Assembly: GCF_033439725.1 (NCBI RefSeq)
Contig: NW_026944384.1
Location: 5,828,001 to 5,892,000, forward strand
Direction of reading: 5' to 3'
Source of the DNA: Neurospora tetraspora
Lineage: Eukaryota; Ascomycota; Sordariomycetes; Sordariales; Sordariaceae
Length of the DNA stretch: 64,000 nucleotides
Part shown: in pieces, positions 33,081 through 43,451 of the stretch
Position numbering within the stretch: the first letter of the stretch is position 1
How the letters are laid out: every line of letters begins with the position of its first letter
The notes under the pieces: generated by a model
The model's database searches: none
What the model was told of the DNA's origin: nothing
Seen by the model: the letters and a program-made list of their open reading frames with translations, nothing else
Made by a program: the position numbers and the translations under genes

Positions 33081-36000
33081 ATGTCTTTCTACAATTCTGG
33101 TTCGGGTTTCTCCAACGCCAATACCGGCCCTGGGCCTCAGTATAACAACAACGCCGCCGGGCATCAATACAACCACAACTACTATGGACGTAGGTTTCCA
33201 TTACGGGTGGTGATGGTATGGGCCTGTGCTAACATCTAACAGCTTTTTACTCTGGAACTGATCAAGAACCTGAGCATCTCAAACGTGAGAAGGAAGGTCA
33301 GTACACTGATTCCTCACCACGTCTTCATCATGGCTGACCGGGACGCTATACAATGTCAGAGAAGGACCAGCAATGCCTGAAGCACTTGCGCCTTACCGAT
33401 CCTCGCGATGATAAAGTCCGCATCGAACGGACCAAAGGCGGCCTTTTGCAGGACTCGTATCGTTGGGTCCTCAATAACGCTGACTTTCAACAATGGCGTG
33501 ACGACCCACAGCACCGACTGCTCTGGATCAAGGGCGACCCTGGCAAAGGGAAGACTATGTTGTTGTGCGGCATCATTAATGAGCTGGATCAAGGCAATAC
33601 TGCCAACGCGCGCCACTGCAATGTGGCCTACTTCTTCTGCCAAGCTACCGACTCTCGCATCAACAATGCAACCGCCATACTGCGCGGCCTAATCTACCTG
33701 CTTATCGAGCAGCAGCCATCTGTCCTCCCACACCTGCGGAGGGAGTATGACCGTGCAGGCGAGAACCTCTTCAAAGATGCAAATACGTGGGTCGCCCTAT
33801 CGAACATTTTCACCGATATTTTACAAGACCCAAGCCTCCGAACGACCTACCTAGTCATTGACGCGCTTGACGAGTGCATTACAACAGACCTGCCACAGCT
33901 TCTCGACTTCATTGCTCAGCAATCATCATCTGGATCTCGAGTCAAGTGGATAGTCTCAAGCCGTAATTGGCCGCAAATTGAGGAACGGTTGAAGAAAGCC
34001 GCAGATAAAGTGAAGGTCTCCCTGGAGCTAAATGCGGAATCCGTCGCAACGGCTGTAAATGCGTTTATTCTGCAGAAGGTGGATTACCTAAAAGAGCTGA
34101 AGGAGTACGACCCAATTACGAAAACGACCGTTCAGGACTACCTGTGCTCTAACGCGCAAGATACCTTCCTTTGGGTGGCGTTGGTCTGCCAAGCGCTTGA
34201 AAAAGTTCAGAAAGGGTTTGCCGTAGAAAAGCTACGCATGTTTCCATCTGGACTGGATGCTCTATATGCGCGGATGAGAGAGGATATGAGCCAGTTCGAT
34301 GAATCCGATTACTGCAAGCACATTCTTGCTGTTGTCACAATTGTTCGCCGGCCAATCAGCCTTCAAGAACTAGCCTCTCTTGCCGAGTTGCCCAATACGA
34401 TTTGCAACAATCTTGAATCTCTAAAAGATATTATAGGGCTTTGCGGTTCATTTCTAACTTTACGAGAACAAACCGTCTACTTTGTTCATCAATCAGCTAA
34501 GGACTTTTTGCTTTCCAATGTCTCTGATAAAGCTGGCAATCAAGCTTCTCAAGAGGCTTTCGACTGGATCTTCCCTAAAGGGAAAGAAGATGTACACTAT
34601 ATCATCTTCCTGAGGTCACTTGAAGCCATGTCTACAACACTGCGACGCGATATATACGGCTTAAGGGCACCGGGATTTCCGGGTGACAAGGTCCAAGTAC
34701 CGAATCCGGACCCGCTAGCGACGGTGCGGTACTCGTGCGTCTACTGGGTTGATCACTTCTGTGACTCGGTTTCTGGCACGAACACAAAACGGTATGATCG
34801 TTTACAGGATAACGGGGTTGTTTATACATTCCTCAAGACGAAGTACCTTTACTGGCTGGAAGTTCTAAGTCTACTCCAAGTTATGCCTGTAAGCGTTGTT
34901 GCTATTAGAAAGCTCGAGAGCCTGCTAGTAAGTACAAGTCTAACTCCGCACTGAGAACTTGGTCTAATTAAAGATATAGGGAGGTAATGATCAGTCGCAG
35001 TTATCAAAGCTTGTTTGGGATGCTTACCGGTTTGCTCTGTCTTATAAGTCAATAATAGAGCAAGCTCCACTTCAAGCATACATATCAGCGCTTGTGTTTG
35101 CTCCAAGCAGTAGCTTGATAAAGAGGAGTTTCAGGGCAGAAGAACCTGAATGGATTCGAACTAAGCCGGCTGTAGAATTGGATTGGAATGCATGCCTCCA
35201 GACCCTAGAAGGCCATAGCGGCGCCGTTCGCTCACTGGCATTCTCGCCTAATGGCCAGCGGCTTGCGTCCGGTTCGGGGGACGACACGATCAAGATCTGG
35301 GATCCGGCGTCGGGGAGCTGCCTTCAGACCCTAAAAGGCCATAGCGGTGCCGTTGGCTCAGTGGCATTCTCGCCTGATGGCCAACGGCTTGCGTCCGGTT
35401 CGGACGACAACACGATCAAGATCTGGGATCCGGCGTCGGGGAGCTGCCTCCAGACCCTAAAAGGCCATAGTCGCTACGTTGGCTCAGTGGCATTCTCGCC
35501 TGATGGCCAACGGCTTGCGTCCGGTTCGGACGACAACACGATCAAGATCTGGGATCCGGCGTCGGGGAGCTGCCTCCAGACCCTAAAAGGCCATAGTCGC
35601 TACGTTGGCTCAGTGGCATTCTCGCCTGATGGCCAGCGGCTTGCGTCTAGTTCATTGGGCGACGACACGATCAAGATCTGGGATCCGGCGTCGAGGAGCT
35701 GCCTCCAGACCCTAAAAGGCCATAGCGGCGCCGTTGACTCAATGGCATTCTCGCCTGATGGCCAGCGGCTTGCGTCCAGTTCATGGGGCGACGACACGAT
35801 CAAGATCTGGGATCCGGCGTCGGGGAGCTGCCTTCAGACCCTAAAAGGCCGTAACGGCGCCGTTGTCTCAGTGGCATTCTCGCCTGATGGCCAGCGGCTT
35901 GCGTCCGGTTCATGGTACGGCTATATTAAGATCTGGGATCCGGCGTCGAGGAGCTGCCTTCAAACCCTAAAAGGCCATAGCGGCGCCGTTCGCTCAGTGG

Positions 36001-37700
36001 CATTCTCGCCTGATGGCCAGCGGCTTGCGTCCGGTTCGGAGGACTCTACGATCAAGATCTGGGATCCGGCGTCGAGGAGCTGCCTTCAGACCCTAAAAGG
36101 CTATAGTGGCGCCGTTGGCTCAGTGGCATTCTCGCCTGATGGCCAGCGGCTTGCGTCCAGTTTGGAGGACGACTTCACGATTAAGATTTGGGATCCGGCG
36201 TCGGGGAGCTGCCTTCAGACCCTAAAAGGCCATAGCGGTGCCGTTGGCTCAGTGGCATTCTCGCCTGATGGCCAGCGGCTTGCGTCCGGTTCGAAGGACG
36301 ACTTCACGATTAAGATCTGGGATCCGGCGTCGGGGAGCTGCCTTCAGACCCTAAAAAGCTATAGCGGCGCCGTTGGCTCAGTGGCATTCTCGCCTGATGG
36401 CCAGCGGCTTGCGTCCAGTTCATGGTACGGCTATAGGATCAAGATCTGGGATCCGGCGTCGGGGAGCTGCCTTCAGACCCTAAAAGGCCATAGCGGTGCC
36501 GTTGGCTCAGTGGCATTCTCGCCTGATGGCCAGCGGCTTGCGTCCAGTTTGGAGGACGACTTCACGATTAAGATTTGGGATCCGGCGTCGGGGAGCTGCC
36601 TTCAGACCCTAAAAGGCCATAGCGGTGCCGTTGGCTCAGTGGCATTCTCGCCTGATGGCCAGCGGCTTGCGTCCGGTTCGAAGGACGACTTCACGATTAA
36701 GATTTGGGATCCGGCGTCGGGGAGCTGCCTTCAGACCCTAAAAGGCCATAGCGGTGCCGTTGGCTCAGTGGCATTCTCGCCTGATGGCCAGCGGCTTGCG
36801 TCCGGTTCGAAGGACGACTTCACGATTAAGATCTGGGATCCGGCGTCGGGGAGCTGCCTTCAGACCCTAAAAAGCTATAGCGGCGCCGTTGGCTCAGTGG
36901 CATTCTCGCCTGATGGCCAGCGGCTTGCGTCCAGTTCATGGTACGGCTATAGGATCAAGATCTGGGATCCGGCGTCGGGGAGCTGCCTTCAGACCCTAAA
37001 AGGCCATAGCGAGGCCGTTAAATTAATGGTATTCTCGCCTGATGGCCAGCGGCTTGCGTCCGGTTCGGAGGACTCCACGATCAAGATCTGGAATCCAGTG
37101 TCGAGGAGGATCTGGAATCTGGTGTCGGGGAGCTGCCTTCAGACCCTAAAAGGCCATAGCGGCCACGTTGGCTCAGTGGCATTCTCGCCTGATGGCCAAC
37201 GGCTTGCGTCCGGTTCGGACGACAACACGATCAAGATCTGGGATCCGGCGTCGGGGAGCTGCCTCCAGACCCTAAAAGGCCATAGTCGCTACGTTGGCTC
37301 AGTGGCATTCTCGCCTGATGGCCAGCGGGTTGCGTCTGGTTCGGTGGACCAGACGATCAAGATCTGGGATCCGGCGTCGGGGAGCTGCCTCCAAACGATT
37401 ATTACTAGTACTATGATGACCAATATATCGTTTGACCATACTAATCGCTACCTACGTACCAACGTTGGACGTATTAAAATAGTTACAGAAACTACCGAAA
37501 GCCAAGTTGTACTGCATAATCCAGAGAGCCATAGCTATAGCTTGGGACAGGATAGGTCTTGGATTACTTGTAACGGCCAGAACGTACTCTGGCTGCCACC
37601 GAATTACCGACCATCTAGTTATGACCTCCAGGGACGGATGATATTCATCGGCAGCGTATCGGGACTGGTTTGGTTTATTGGCTTCTCGCAAGACATATAA
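33081..37700 (+). CDS. NLR-B: amyloid motif-NACHT-WD40 receptor
   Basis: Four exons (33081-33189, 33243-33296, 33360-34927, 34980-37700) keep phase and give about 1483 aa. Exon 1 is the Gly/Asn/Gln motif (MSFYNSGSGF, NTGPGPQYNNNAAGHQYN). The HET-E/D-type NACHT follows: TDPRDDKVRIERTKGGLL, Walker A GDPGKGKT near residue 112, Walker B YLVIDALDEC near 217, then LCGSFLTLREQTVYFVHQSAKDFLL. From about residue 653 there are 17 WD40 repeats of 42-48 residues (LKGHSGAVGSVAFSPDGQRL, IKIWDPASGSCLQT), nearly identical except at a few positions, then a 100-residue cap. Such high-identity repeats are typical of Podospora NWD incompatibility receptors, where the variable positions set ligand recognition. 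The frame is fully open. The divergent neighbour is PNP_UDP-B. Confidence 0.93.
35200..37390 (+). repeat. Tandem WD40-coding repeat array, 17 units
   Basis: Units of about 126-135 bp with constant blocks such as GGCATTCTCGCCTGATGGCC and ATCAAGATCTGGGATCCGGC. Units 8-10 (LEDDFT, KDDFT, WYGYR types) recur as units 11-14 (LEDDFT, KDDFT, KDDFT, WYGYR), so a multi-unit block was copied. Unit 15 is followed by a partial extra IW strand. Confidence 0.92.
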
Positions 37701-37947
37701 TGTATTCCATGTATTTCTCAATTTCTTTCTCTCTATTCCATTTTTCTAGCGTGCCACCAGAAGGGTCTGGGAGGATAGGCAAATTTATAGGAATCTTGTA
37801 AATTCTAGTAATCTTCTACTGTTGTCAAGATAACGTAAAAAATCCACCCTCTTCTTCCTCCACTCACACCGACGTCATCTCTAGCGTCCTCCAACAAGTG
37901 AACAGGAGTCGGTTGGAGTCGCTTGAAATGCCCATTACCGTAGAAAT

Positions 37948-38180
37948 GAGAGAAGCTGGAGGTGCAGGTGATGGAGACTCGCAAGGCGAAGCTCGGGGCC
38001 GATCATCCCGACACGCTGACGAGCATGGCCAACCTTACTTTCACGTGGAATAGTCAAGGTCGACATGAAGATGCCCTAGCGTTAATACAAGACTGTGTTA
38101 AGGCTCGGCAGCGAATCCTTGGGCCTAAGCATCCTAAGACGCCGTCGTCCTTGGCTACTGTGTCGGAATGGAGTAGCTAG
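37948..38180 (+). pseudogene. Orphan TPR fragment of an NLR sensor
   Basis: EKLEVQVMETRKAKLGADHP, then TSMANLTFTWNSQGRHEDAL and ARQRILGPKHPKTPSSL are two kinesin-light-chain-type TPRs, the sensor type of fungal NB-ARC-TPR and PNP-TPR receptors. It begins and ends abruptly with no ATPase domain nearby. Confidence 0.75.
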
Positions 38181-38443
38181 GCTCATCTTAATTCTTTTTG
38201 CTGTATAGTGCAATCTGAAGGCCTCTATTCGGTTACATGTAAAACTACCGTAAAAGTGTCTACTGGGGGACCGCCATAACGAAGGTACCCGAATATTTAG
38301 GGTGATCACTCAAAGCACCTGGCCAGGACAGTGACTTGGTTTATGAATGATGGAAGGCAAGAAGCGAAGTAGCCAAGGTGAAGATGACGGTCAATTGAAT
38401 CCTATGCTATCTACCCGCCAACACATTACGGCCCTTCCAGGCC

Positions 38444-39118
38444 TTATCCTTTCCTCCTCTTCGGCTCACTGAATGAGGTACCTGGAGTGACCGCCTGCTG
38501 CCCGGCATTGCTCGACTGGCTGCCCCGCTCGTCAGGCAGAGAAGCGCAGCTGGCATCTGACTGAATCAAGTTCCCCAAATCCTGGGAAAGCCCGGTCGCC
38601 TCGGAAAGCGGTGGGACATCAAAGTTCAACTCCGATGGCAACTGATTGATGGCAGAACAGATGTTCTCGAAATGCTTGGGCATCCATGTGTCGTAGACGT
38701 TCTTGGTGAATCGGTACGCTGTCCACTTCTCTTTGCCGTCTAACTCAGTAAAGACAAAATTTCGGATCGGGTGCCGGTAATACTTGGTGTCTTTCCCGGT
38801 TATCACTGGGTAGTGGCCATAAATCCGTACTGACTGGTGGTCGTGTGAGACGGAGAAGGCGAGGATCTTCCGGTTGACCTCATCCTCGCGCTTGACAGCA
38901 CGGAAGAGCTCGACGATGCCCCGTACCGCAAGGGTCATGCTGTGGGCGTTCTGCCGATCTGCGATGTCGAGCGCCGCTGCGCCACACTTCACCTCGCAAG
39001 TCAGGAACGGGAAGTACATGTAGTACGTGGCCATGAAGAAAGACTGGTCCCCGGTGATGAAGTCGCCAATGAATGGCGACAACTTGACGAGCTGGTTCTC
39101 AGTGAATGCGTCTCGTCT
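38444..39118 (-). pseudogene. 3' fragment of a DUF7924-type gene
   Basis: About 225 codons: FTENQLVKLSPFIGDFITGD, LTCEVKCGAAALDIADRQNA, SVSHDHQSVRIYGHYPVITG, KDTKYYRHPIRNF and VYDTWMPKHFENICSAINQL, then a Ser-rich tail ending EPKRRKG. I recognise this as the C-terminal domain now called DUF7924, common in fungi and of unknown function; the family assignment is from memory. The N-terminal part is missing. The fragment is cut where the copied 3' part of the small gene begins at 39121, head to head. Confidence 0.65.
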
Positions 39119-39120
39119 GA

Positions 39121-39442
39121 AACCTCCCATCCCCGCCCACCCCGGCTGTGAACTCTCCCCGCAAATGGCCAAAGCGATGGAAGATTCTGCGATCGAGCAT
39201 TGTTGCGACTACATAAAGGCCAAGAATCTGCTCAGAGACAAGGTAAGCAAACGAGCAGCAAAAAGTTAGATGAGGAACTGGAAACTTACTATCACTAGAT
39301 CGTGGCAAAGGTCCTCGAGAACACTCAGGAGAAGCTCATGGAATTGTTGCAAAATGAACTTGATCGGATGAGCAGCGAGGAGGAGGATGATCTCGACCTT
39401 AACTCCGACATGGAGGAAGGCGACCGAACCTTGGAGGGTTAA
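39121..39442 (+). pseudogene. Small gene family member 1, partial second copy
   Basis: From CCTCCCATCCCCGCCCACC on, this repeats 29850-30158, including the intron (GTAAGCAAACGAGCAGC) and the AKVLENTQEKLMELLQNELD exon. The reading frame is kept and ends DMEEGDRTLEG, a few residues longer than member 1. The start codon and Thr-rich N-terminal half are missing. Confidence 0.85.
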
Positions 39443-39484
39443 GATCAGAGGAGGATTGGAAACCATAACGCCGCATAACTTCGG

Positions 39485-39696
39485 TGTCACGGCACTGGCG
39501 GATGGGTCCCGGCACGGCGGGACGTGCACGTGATATCGTGCCGCGTGCACCGGCCATTTGGGCCCTGGGTTGAAACCCTGGGCGCTAGGCGCGCCTTTGC
39601 ACGTTTCCCTCTTGTTCTTCTTTATCTTGTGATTCTACTATATACCTGGAACCAACGTGTTCAGGTTTGTCTCTCGTGACCACGTCGCTCGTAACA
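39485..39696 (+). mobile_element. Probable solo LTR (212 bp)
   Basis: TGTCACGGCACT...CTCGTAACA has LTR-like TG/CA ends with flanks TTCGG and TTTGG, a near-match 5-bp duplication. It is unlike the 3' LTR at 48658. If it is instead a 5' LTR, its interior is lost, since nothing coding follows. Confidence 0.45.
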
Positions 39697-40107
39697 TTTG
39701 GGAAAAGCTGAAAAGCTGAGCCCTACCTGCGCTACGGCCCCATAAGTGGTGCAAACTACCAGGCCGCTACTGCACTTTCGCGATTGTCCGCTCCCGTCCA
39801 CAAGACGTGGGAACTTGCGATGACAGTTCCGGCCACCGACTGCCGCTTGGTCTTCCAGTCAGCCGGGATCCGATCCGAGTTGAGCCGCTACGTATGTACC
39901 ACACAATACTTTGATTCCGAGTTCATGAAGCTCGTAAAACCCGGACAAACACGGAATGAAGCCATCGTGAGATTTCTCGGTTCTTCCCGGGTCCAGTGGA
40001 GCCCCTAACGGACCGGGATCGACCACATCCGGTAGTCCAAAGCGGAGCCCGTCTAGGACCGCCCGTGTCGTCGGGGGATCCACACGATCAGCCGACCGTT
40101 AAGGGCG
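39697..40107. other. Unassigned sequence
   Basis: Moderately GC-rich, with no gene recognised; a short open frame of about 70 codons lacks support. It may be the decayed interior of the adjacent LTR element. Confidence 0.35.
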
Positions 40108-40560
40108 ATATCCATACGGATGTACCCGGAAGTCGGGAGGCAAGAACTAAGCGCGATATAGGGTTGTATCCGGAAGTCGGGAGGGAAGATCAAGCGTAGT
40201 TGTTAGAGGACAAGTCTGGCTGACCGGGATTCGGTCGGAAGACAAGTCTCTACAATTTGGACTTGCCTAAGTCAAGCTCCCCAGGACTTGAAGCCCGAGT
40301 CTGGGACAACTTGCTTCTCGCAAGGCAAGTCCAACCACTACCATGGAGTATAAGACGGACTCAGGAGAGTCCGCCTTGAGCATAGCTAGTTTTTCCTCGG
40401 ATCATCAGAATTAATCAATTTCCCATCATCAAGTCTTTGTTTTGATGTGACCAGGTTTGCCATCTTACAGTAGTATACAAATGTACTCGGAAGTCGGGAG
40501 GGAAGACTAAGCGCGATATACGGATGCAACCCGGAAGTCGGGCGGGAAGACTAACGCAGC
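40108..40560 (+). repeat. Minisatellite interrupted by a solo LTR
   Basis: Units of about 40-45 bp built from GCGATATACGGATGTA and CCGGAAGTCGGGAGGGAAGA occur about twice before 40200 and twice after 40470. The LTR sits inside the array. Confidence 0.75.
40201..40469 (+). mobile_element. Solo LTR (269 bp) with 5-bp target duplication
   Basis: TGTTAGAGGACAAGTC...CATCTTACA, flanked by GTAGT on both sides (40196-40200 and 40470-40474). A TATA-like GAGTATAAGACG lies near 40345. No internal region remains, so LTR-LTR recombination removed it. Of the elements here, the Copia LTR also starts TGTTAGAGG on its strand, but the rest differs. Confidence 0.82.
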
Positions 40561-41630
40561 GCGGCCCCGCTTTGGCAACGCATAGGGCCCACTACCACGG
40601 AACTTGAACTACCTCTACCGACGGCGCTTGGCGCGGGTGGGCCTAGTCTTCCGGATATTCGATACCGCGGCGTTTCTTTCTTTCCACTTCAAACTTCATG
40701 TGTTGGCGGAAGAGCGAGTTTGTCCCTTCTTCTTCCGAAAGTGTGGGCCCTGTATCTCAGAAGGAACAAAAACGACGAAACCCGTCTCGGTGCGGACTCC
40801 ATGTACCCCTAGGATCCAACGGTAGTAGACGGAGCATGCGTCACGAGACTGGGGATCCATTGCCGCACGAATAGCAGTCCCCAATGCGTATGCAGAGGAG
40901 CTATCCCGAAGTGATGATCCAGATCTTCATCTTCTGTAGACAGGTGTCAGGGTAACCCTCCACGACTGCACCCCAGGCCAAGAGGGAGTACAGAACAGCT
41001 TTCCAAACTTCAGCCACCGACGGGTTACGTGCCTCGCCCCCAGACTCGCACGGGTATGTCTAGACGGGCCTATACCAGGGCTCTGAACATTCCGAAGCAG
41101 CTCCGGCCCCTCGGTGCCCTGTGCGATAGGTATTCACTCCAGTGTTCGGACTGAGTCAAACAAATAATTCTTTTCGGTTGATTTGCCTCAGATTGTTTCA
41201 AATCGTTTGATTTGCCTCATTTCGATGTTGGTCCCGACATACCAGTAATTACACACTTCTAATAGCTGTATTGGCACCATTACACAACAAAAGCGCGGGG
41301 AAAAATACCATGACCTAGGACAACGAAACCGAAAAATGAGGCCATCACCAACCACCCTCCCCCTCCCCCTCCCACCCCCACCCCCCTCCTCCAGACGGTT
41401 CCATACCTTCAAACTCAACAATTTATTGATCAGCGACCCCCAGAACCCTGTCAGCGTGGCATTGAGAGTAGAGTGAATTCCACCGAGTATGTGTCATGAT
41501 TGTTGAGCGCGGCAACACAGGCATACTTCCGGAATTGCGCGAGGTGTCTGACCACCACGACGTTTCATCTTACCGGTAGAGCCGATGGATGATATCTAAC
41601 TCGTGTGTATCGAATGAGGGCAGCACCAGG
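40561..41630. other. Intergenic region, nothing recognised
   Basis: Low-quality open frames only. A C-rich tract lies at about 41350-41395. No domain, repeat family or RNA gene recognised. Confidence 0.45.
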
Positions 41631-41640
41631 TATATAAGGC
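41631..41640 (+). promoter_or_regulatory. TATA box of the cyanide hydratase gene
   Basis: TATATAAGGC lies 105-114 bp upstream of the start codon at 41745, followed by a CA/CT-rich 5' leader (CATCATCAAG), the usual layout of strongly expressed fungal genes. Confidence 0.55.
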
Positions 41641-41744
41641 GGCCCATTTCCGCAAGAGGTTCAATCATCATCGGTCACACATCATCAAGTCCTCACTCAC
41701 TAACATCCATCTCGCCAATACAACTCCCCCATCAATCCTCCAAC

Positions 41745-43006
41745 ATGGTCCTTACCAAGTACAAGGCCGCAGCGGTATGTCAAAGAAAGAATGCCTCTGT
41801 CGACTATCTATCTGACGCCAAAATAGGTCACCTCTGAGCCGTGCTGGTTCGATCTCGAGGGAGGCGTTCGCAAGACGATCGACTTCATCAACGAAGCGGG
41901 TCAGGCCGGCTGTAAGCTCGTTGCCTTTCCCGAAGTATGGATCCCGGGCTATCCATACTGGATGTGGAAGGTCAACTACCAGCAGTCGTTGCCTATGCTG
42001 AAGAAATACCGCGAGAATTCCATGGCCGTCGACTCGGACGAGTTTCGGCGCATTAGAAGGGCTGCTAGGGACAACCAAATGTATGTATCCGGTCACCGGC
42101 CCCAACCTCGATGATGATCCGTCATGAAGCTCACACAACACTTTCACCTGGGCAGTTATGTGTCGGTCGGCTTCTCGGAAATCGACCACGCCACACTTTA
42201 CCTGTCGCAAGCTCTCATCGATCCCACTGGCGAGGTCATCAACCTCCGTCGCAAGATCAAGCCCACCCATGTCGAGAAGCTCGTCTACGGAGACGGCGCG
42301 GGCGACACCTTCATGTCGGTCACGCCGACCGAGCTGGGCCGGCTCGGTCAGCTCAACTGCTGGGAGAACATGAACCCGTTCCTCAAGTCGCTCAACGTCT
42401 CGATGGGCGAGCAGATCCACATCGCCGCGTGGCCTGTCTATCCCGGCAAGGAAACCCTAAAGTACCCCGACCCGGCGACCAACGTGGCCGACCCGGCGTC
42501 CGATCTCGTGACGCCTGCCTATGCGATCGAGACGGGCACGTGGACGCTGGCACCCTTCCAGCGGCTGAGCGCAGAGGGCCTGAAGAAAAACACGCCCGAG
42601 GGTGTCGAGCCCGAGACGGACCCGTCGACGTATAACGGCCATGCGCGCATCTACAGGCCGGACGGTACTCTTGTCGTCAAGCCGGACAAGGACTTTGACG
42701 GATTGTTGTTTGTCGATGTACGTTTGTGCCACACTTTGTTCTATTGGGATGTTTGTCTATCTGAAAGGAAAAAAATACTAACAAGACAATTTACTACAGA
42801 TTGACCTCAACGAATGCCACTTGACGAAAGCGCTGGCCGACTTTGCTGGACACTATATGCGGCCGGATCTGATTCGTCTTCTGGTTGACACCCGCCGTAA
42901 GGAGCTTGTCACCGAGGCAGACCGCAATGGAGGCATTGCGGAATACTCGACGCGGGAGCGCTTGGGGTTGAACACGCCGCTCGAAAACGACAAGGACGGG
43001 AACTGA
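41745..43006 (+). CDS. cht: Cyanide hydratase (nitrilase superfamily)
   Basis: Four exons (41745-41774, 41827-42080, 42156-42717, 42800-43006) give 350 aa. The sequence follows fungal cyanide hydratases closely: [35 protein letters not shown] with the catalytic Glu, the Lys in [12 protein letters not shown], and the nucleophile Cys in [12 protein letters not shown]. The C terminus reads [18 protein letters not shown]. The enzyme hydrates HCN to formamide (EC 4.2.1.66) and detoxifies cyanide released by cyanogenic plants or made by the fungus itself; nitrile hydrolysis is a minor activity in the family. Introns carry clean GT-AG sites and all phases fit. Intact and probably functional. Nitrilase proper is the alternative, but [12 protein letters not shown] and the overall match favour cyanide hydratase. 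Confidence 0.93.
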
Positions 43007-43451
43007 AGCGAGGACTATCGGGCGTCTCGGATCAGGCCTGAAGCGTGTGCTCGGGTCGCTCATCTTTGAATATTTTGGCTAGCTAGACTTGTTCTCTAAT
43101 CTCCACTCCATTTTTCTATATCATATCAAGACTTATCTCGCAACCGTCTTCTAGTTTGATTTGATCACTTCAATCACCTCGTCAGTGTCACGGGGCAACA
43201 TCGCTATTAATGCTGCGCAGAATAAGTTAAGCGTTGAGTGTGCTCCAAGTTGGAGGATCAGTTTCTATTAAGGCTCGTGGAGAGTTTTGTGTTATGTGAT
43301 ACATGTGTGTGTGTGCATGTAGGTGGTAATGACTGGCGTTTTTGACTCCAGCTTCCACAGCCTCCCGTCATTTGTTGCCGATATCCTAGCCAAGTCTGGG
43401 TCCTCAGCGGCCGCAGGGTCGAGCAGCTCTATCACTGTTTCATCGCAAAAA

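Noticed and set aside
35094-35094. Treating the WD40 block as a separate gene starting at 35094
   Set aside because: The apparent start is GTG, and a GTAAGT...TATAG intron (34928-34979) joins it in phase to the NACHT exon.
35200-37390. Regular repeats considered as a CRISPR-like array
   Set aside because: The units are coding WD40 repeats in a eukaryotic gene; no spacers.
42111-42732. Arg-rich plus-strand and minus-strand frames over the cyanide hydratase exons
   Set aside because: Other-frame shadows of a clearly coding, spliced nitrilase gene.
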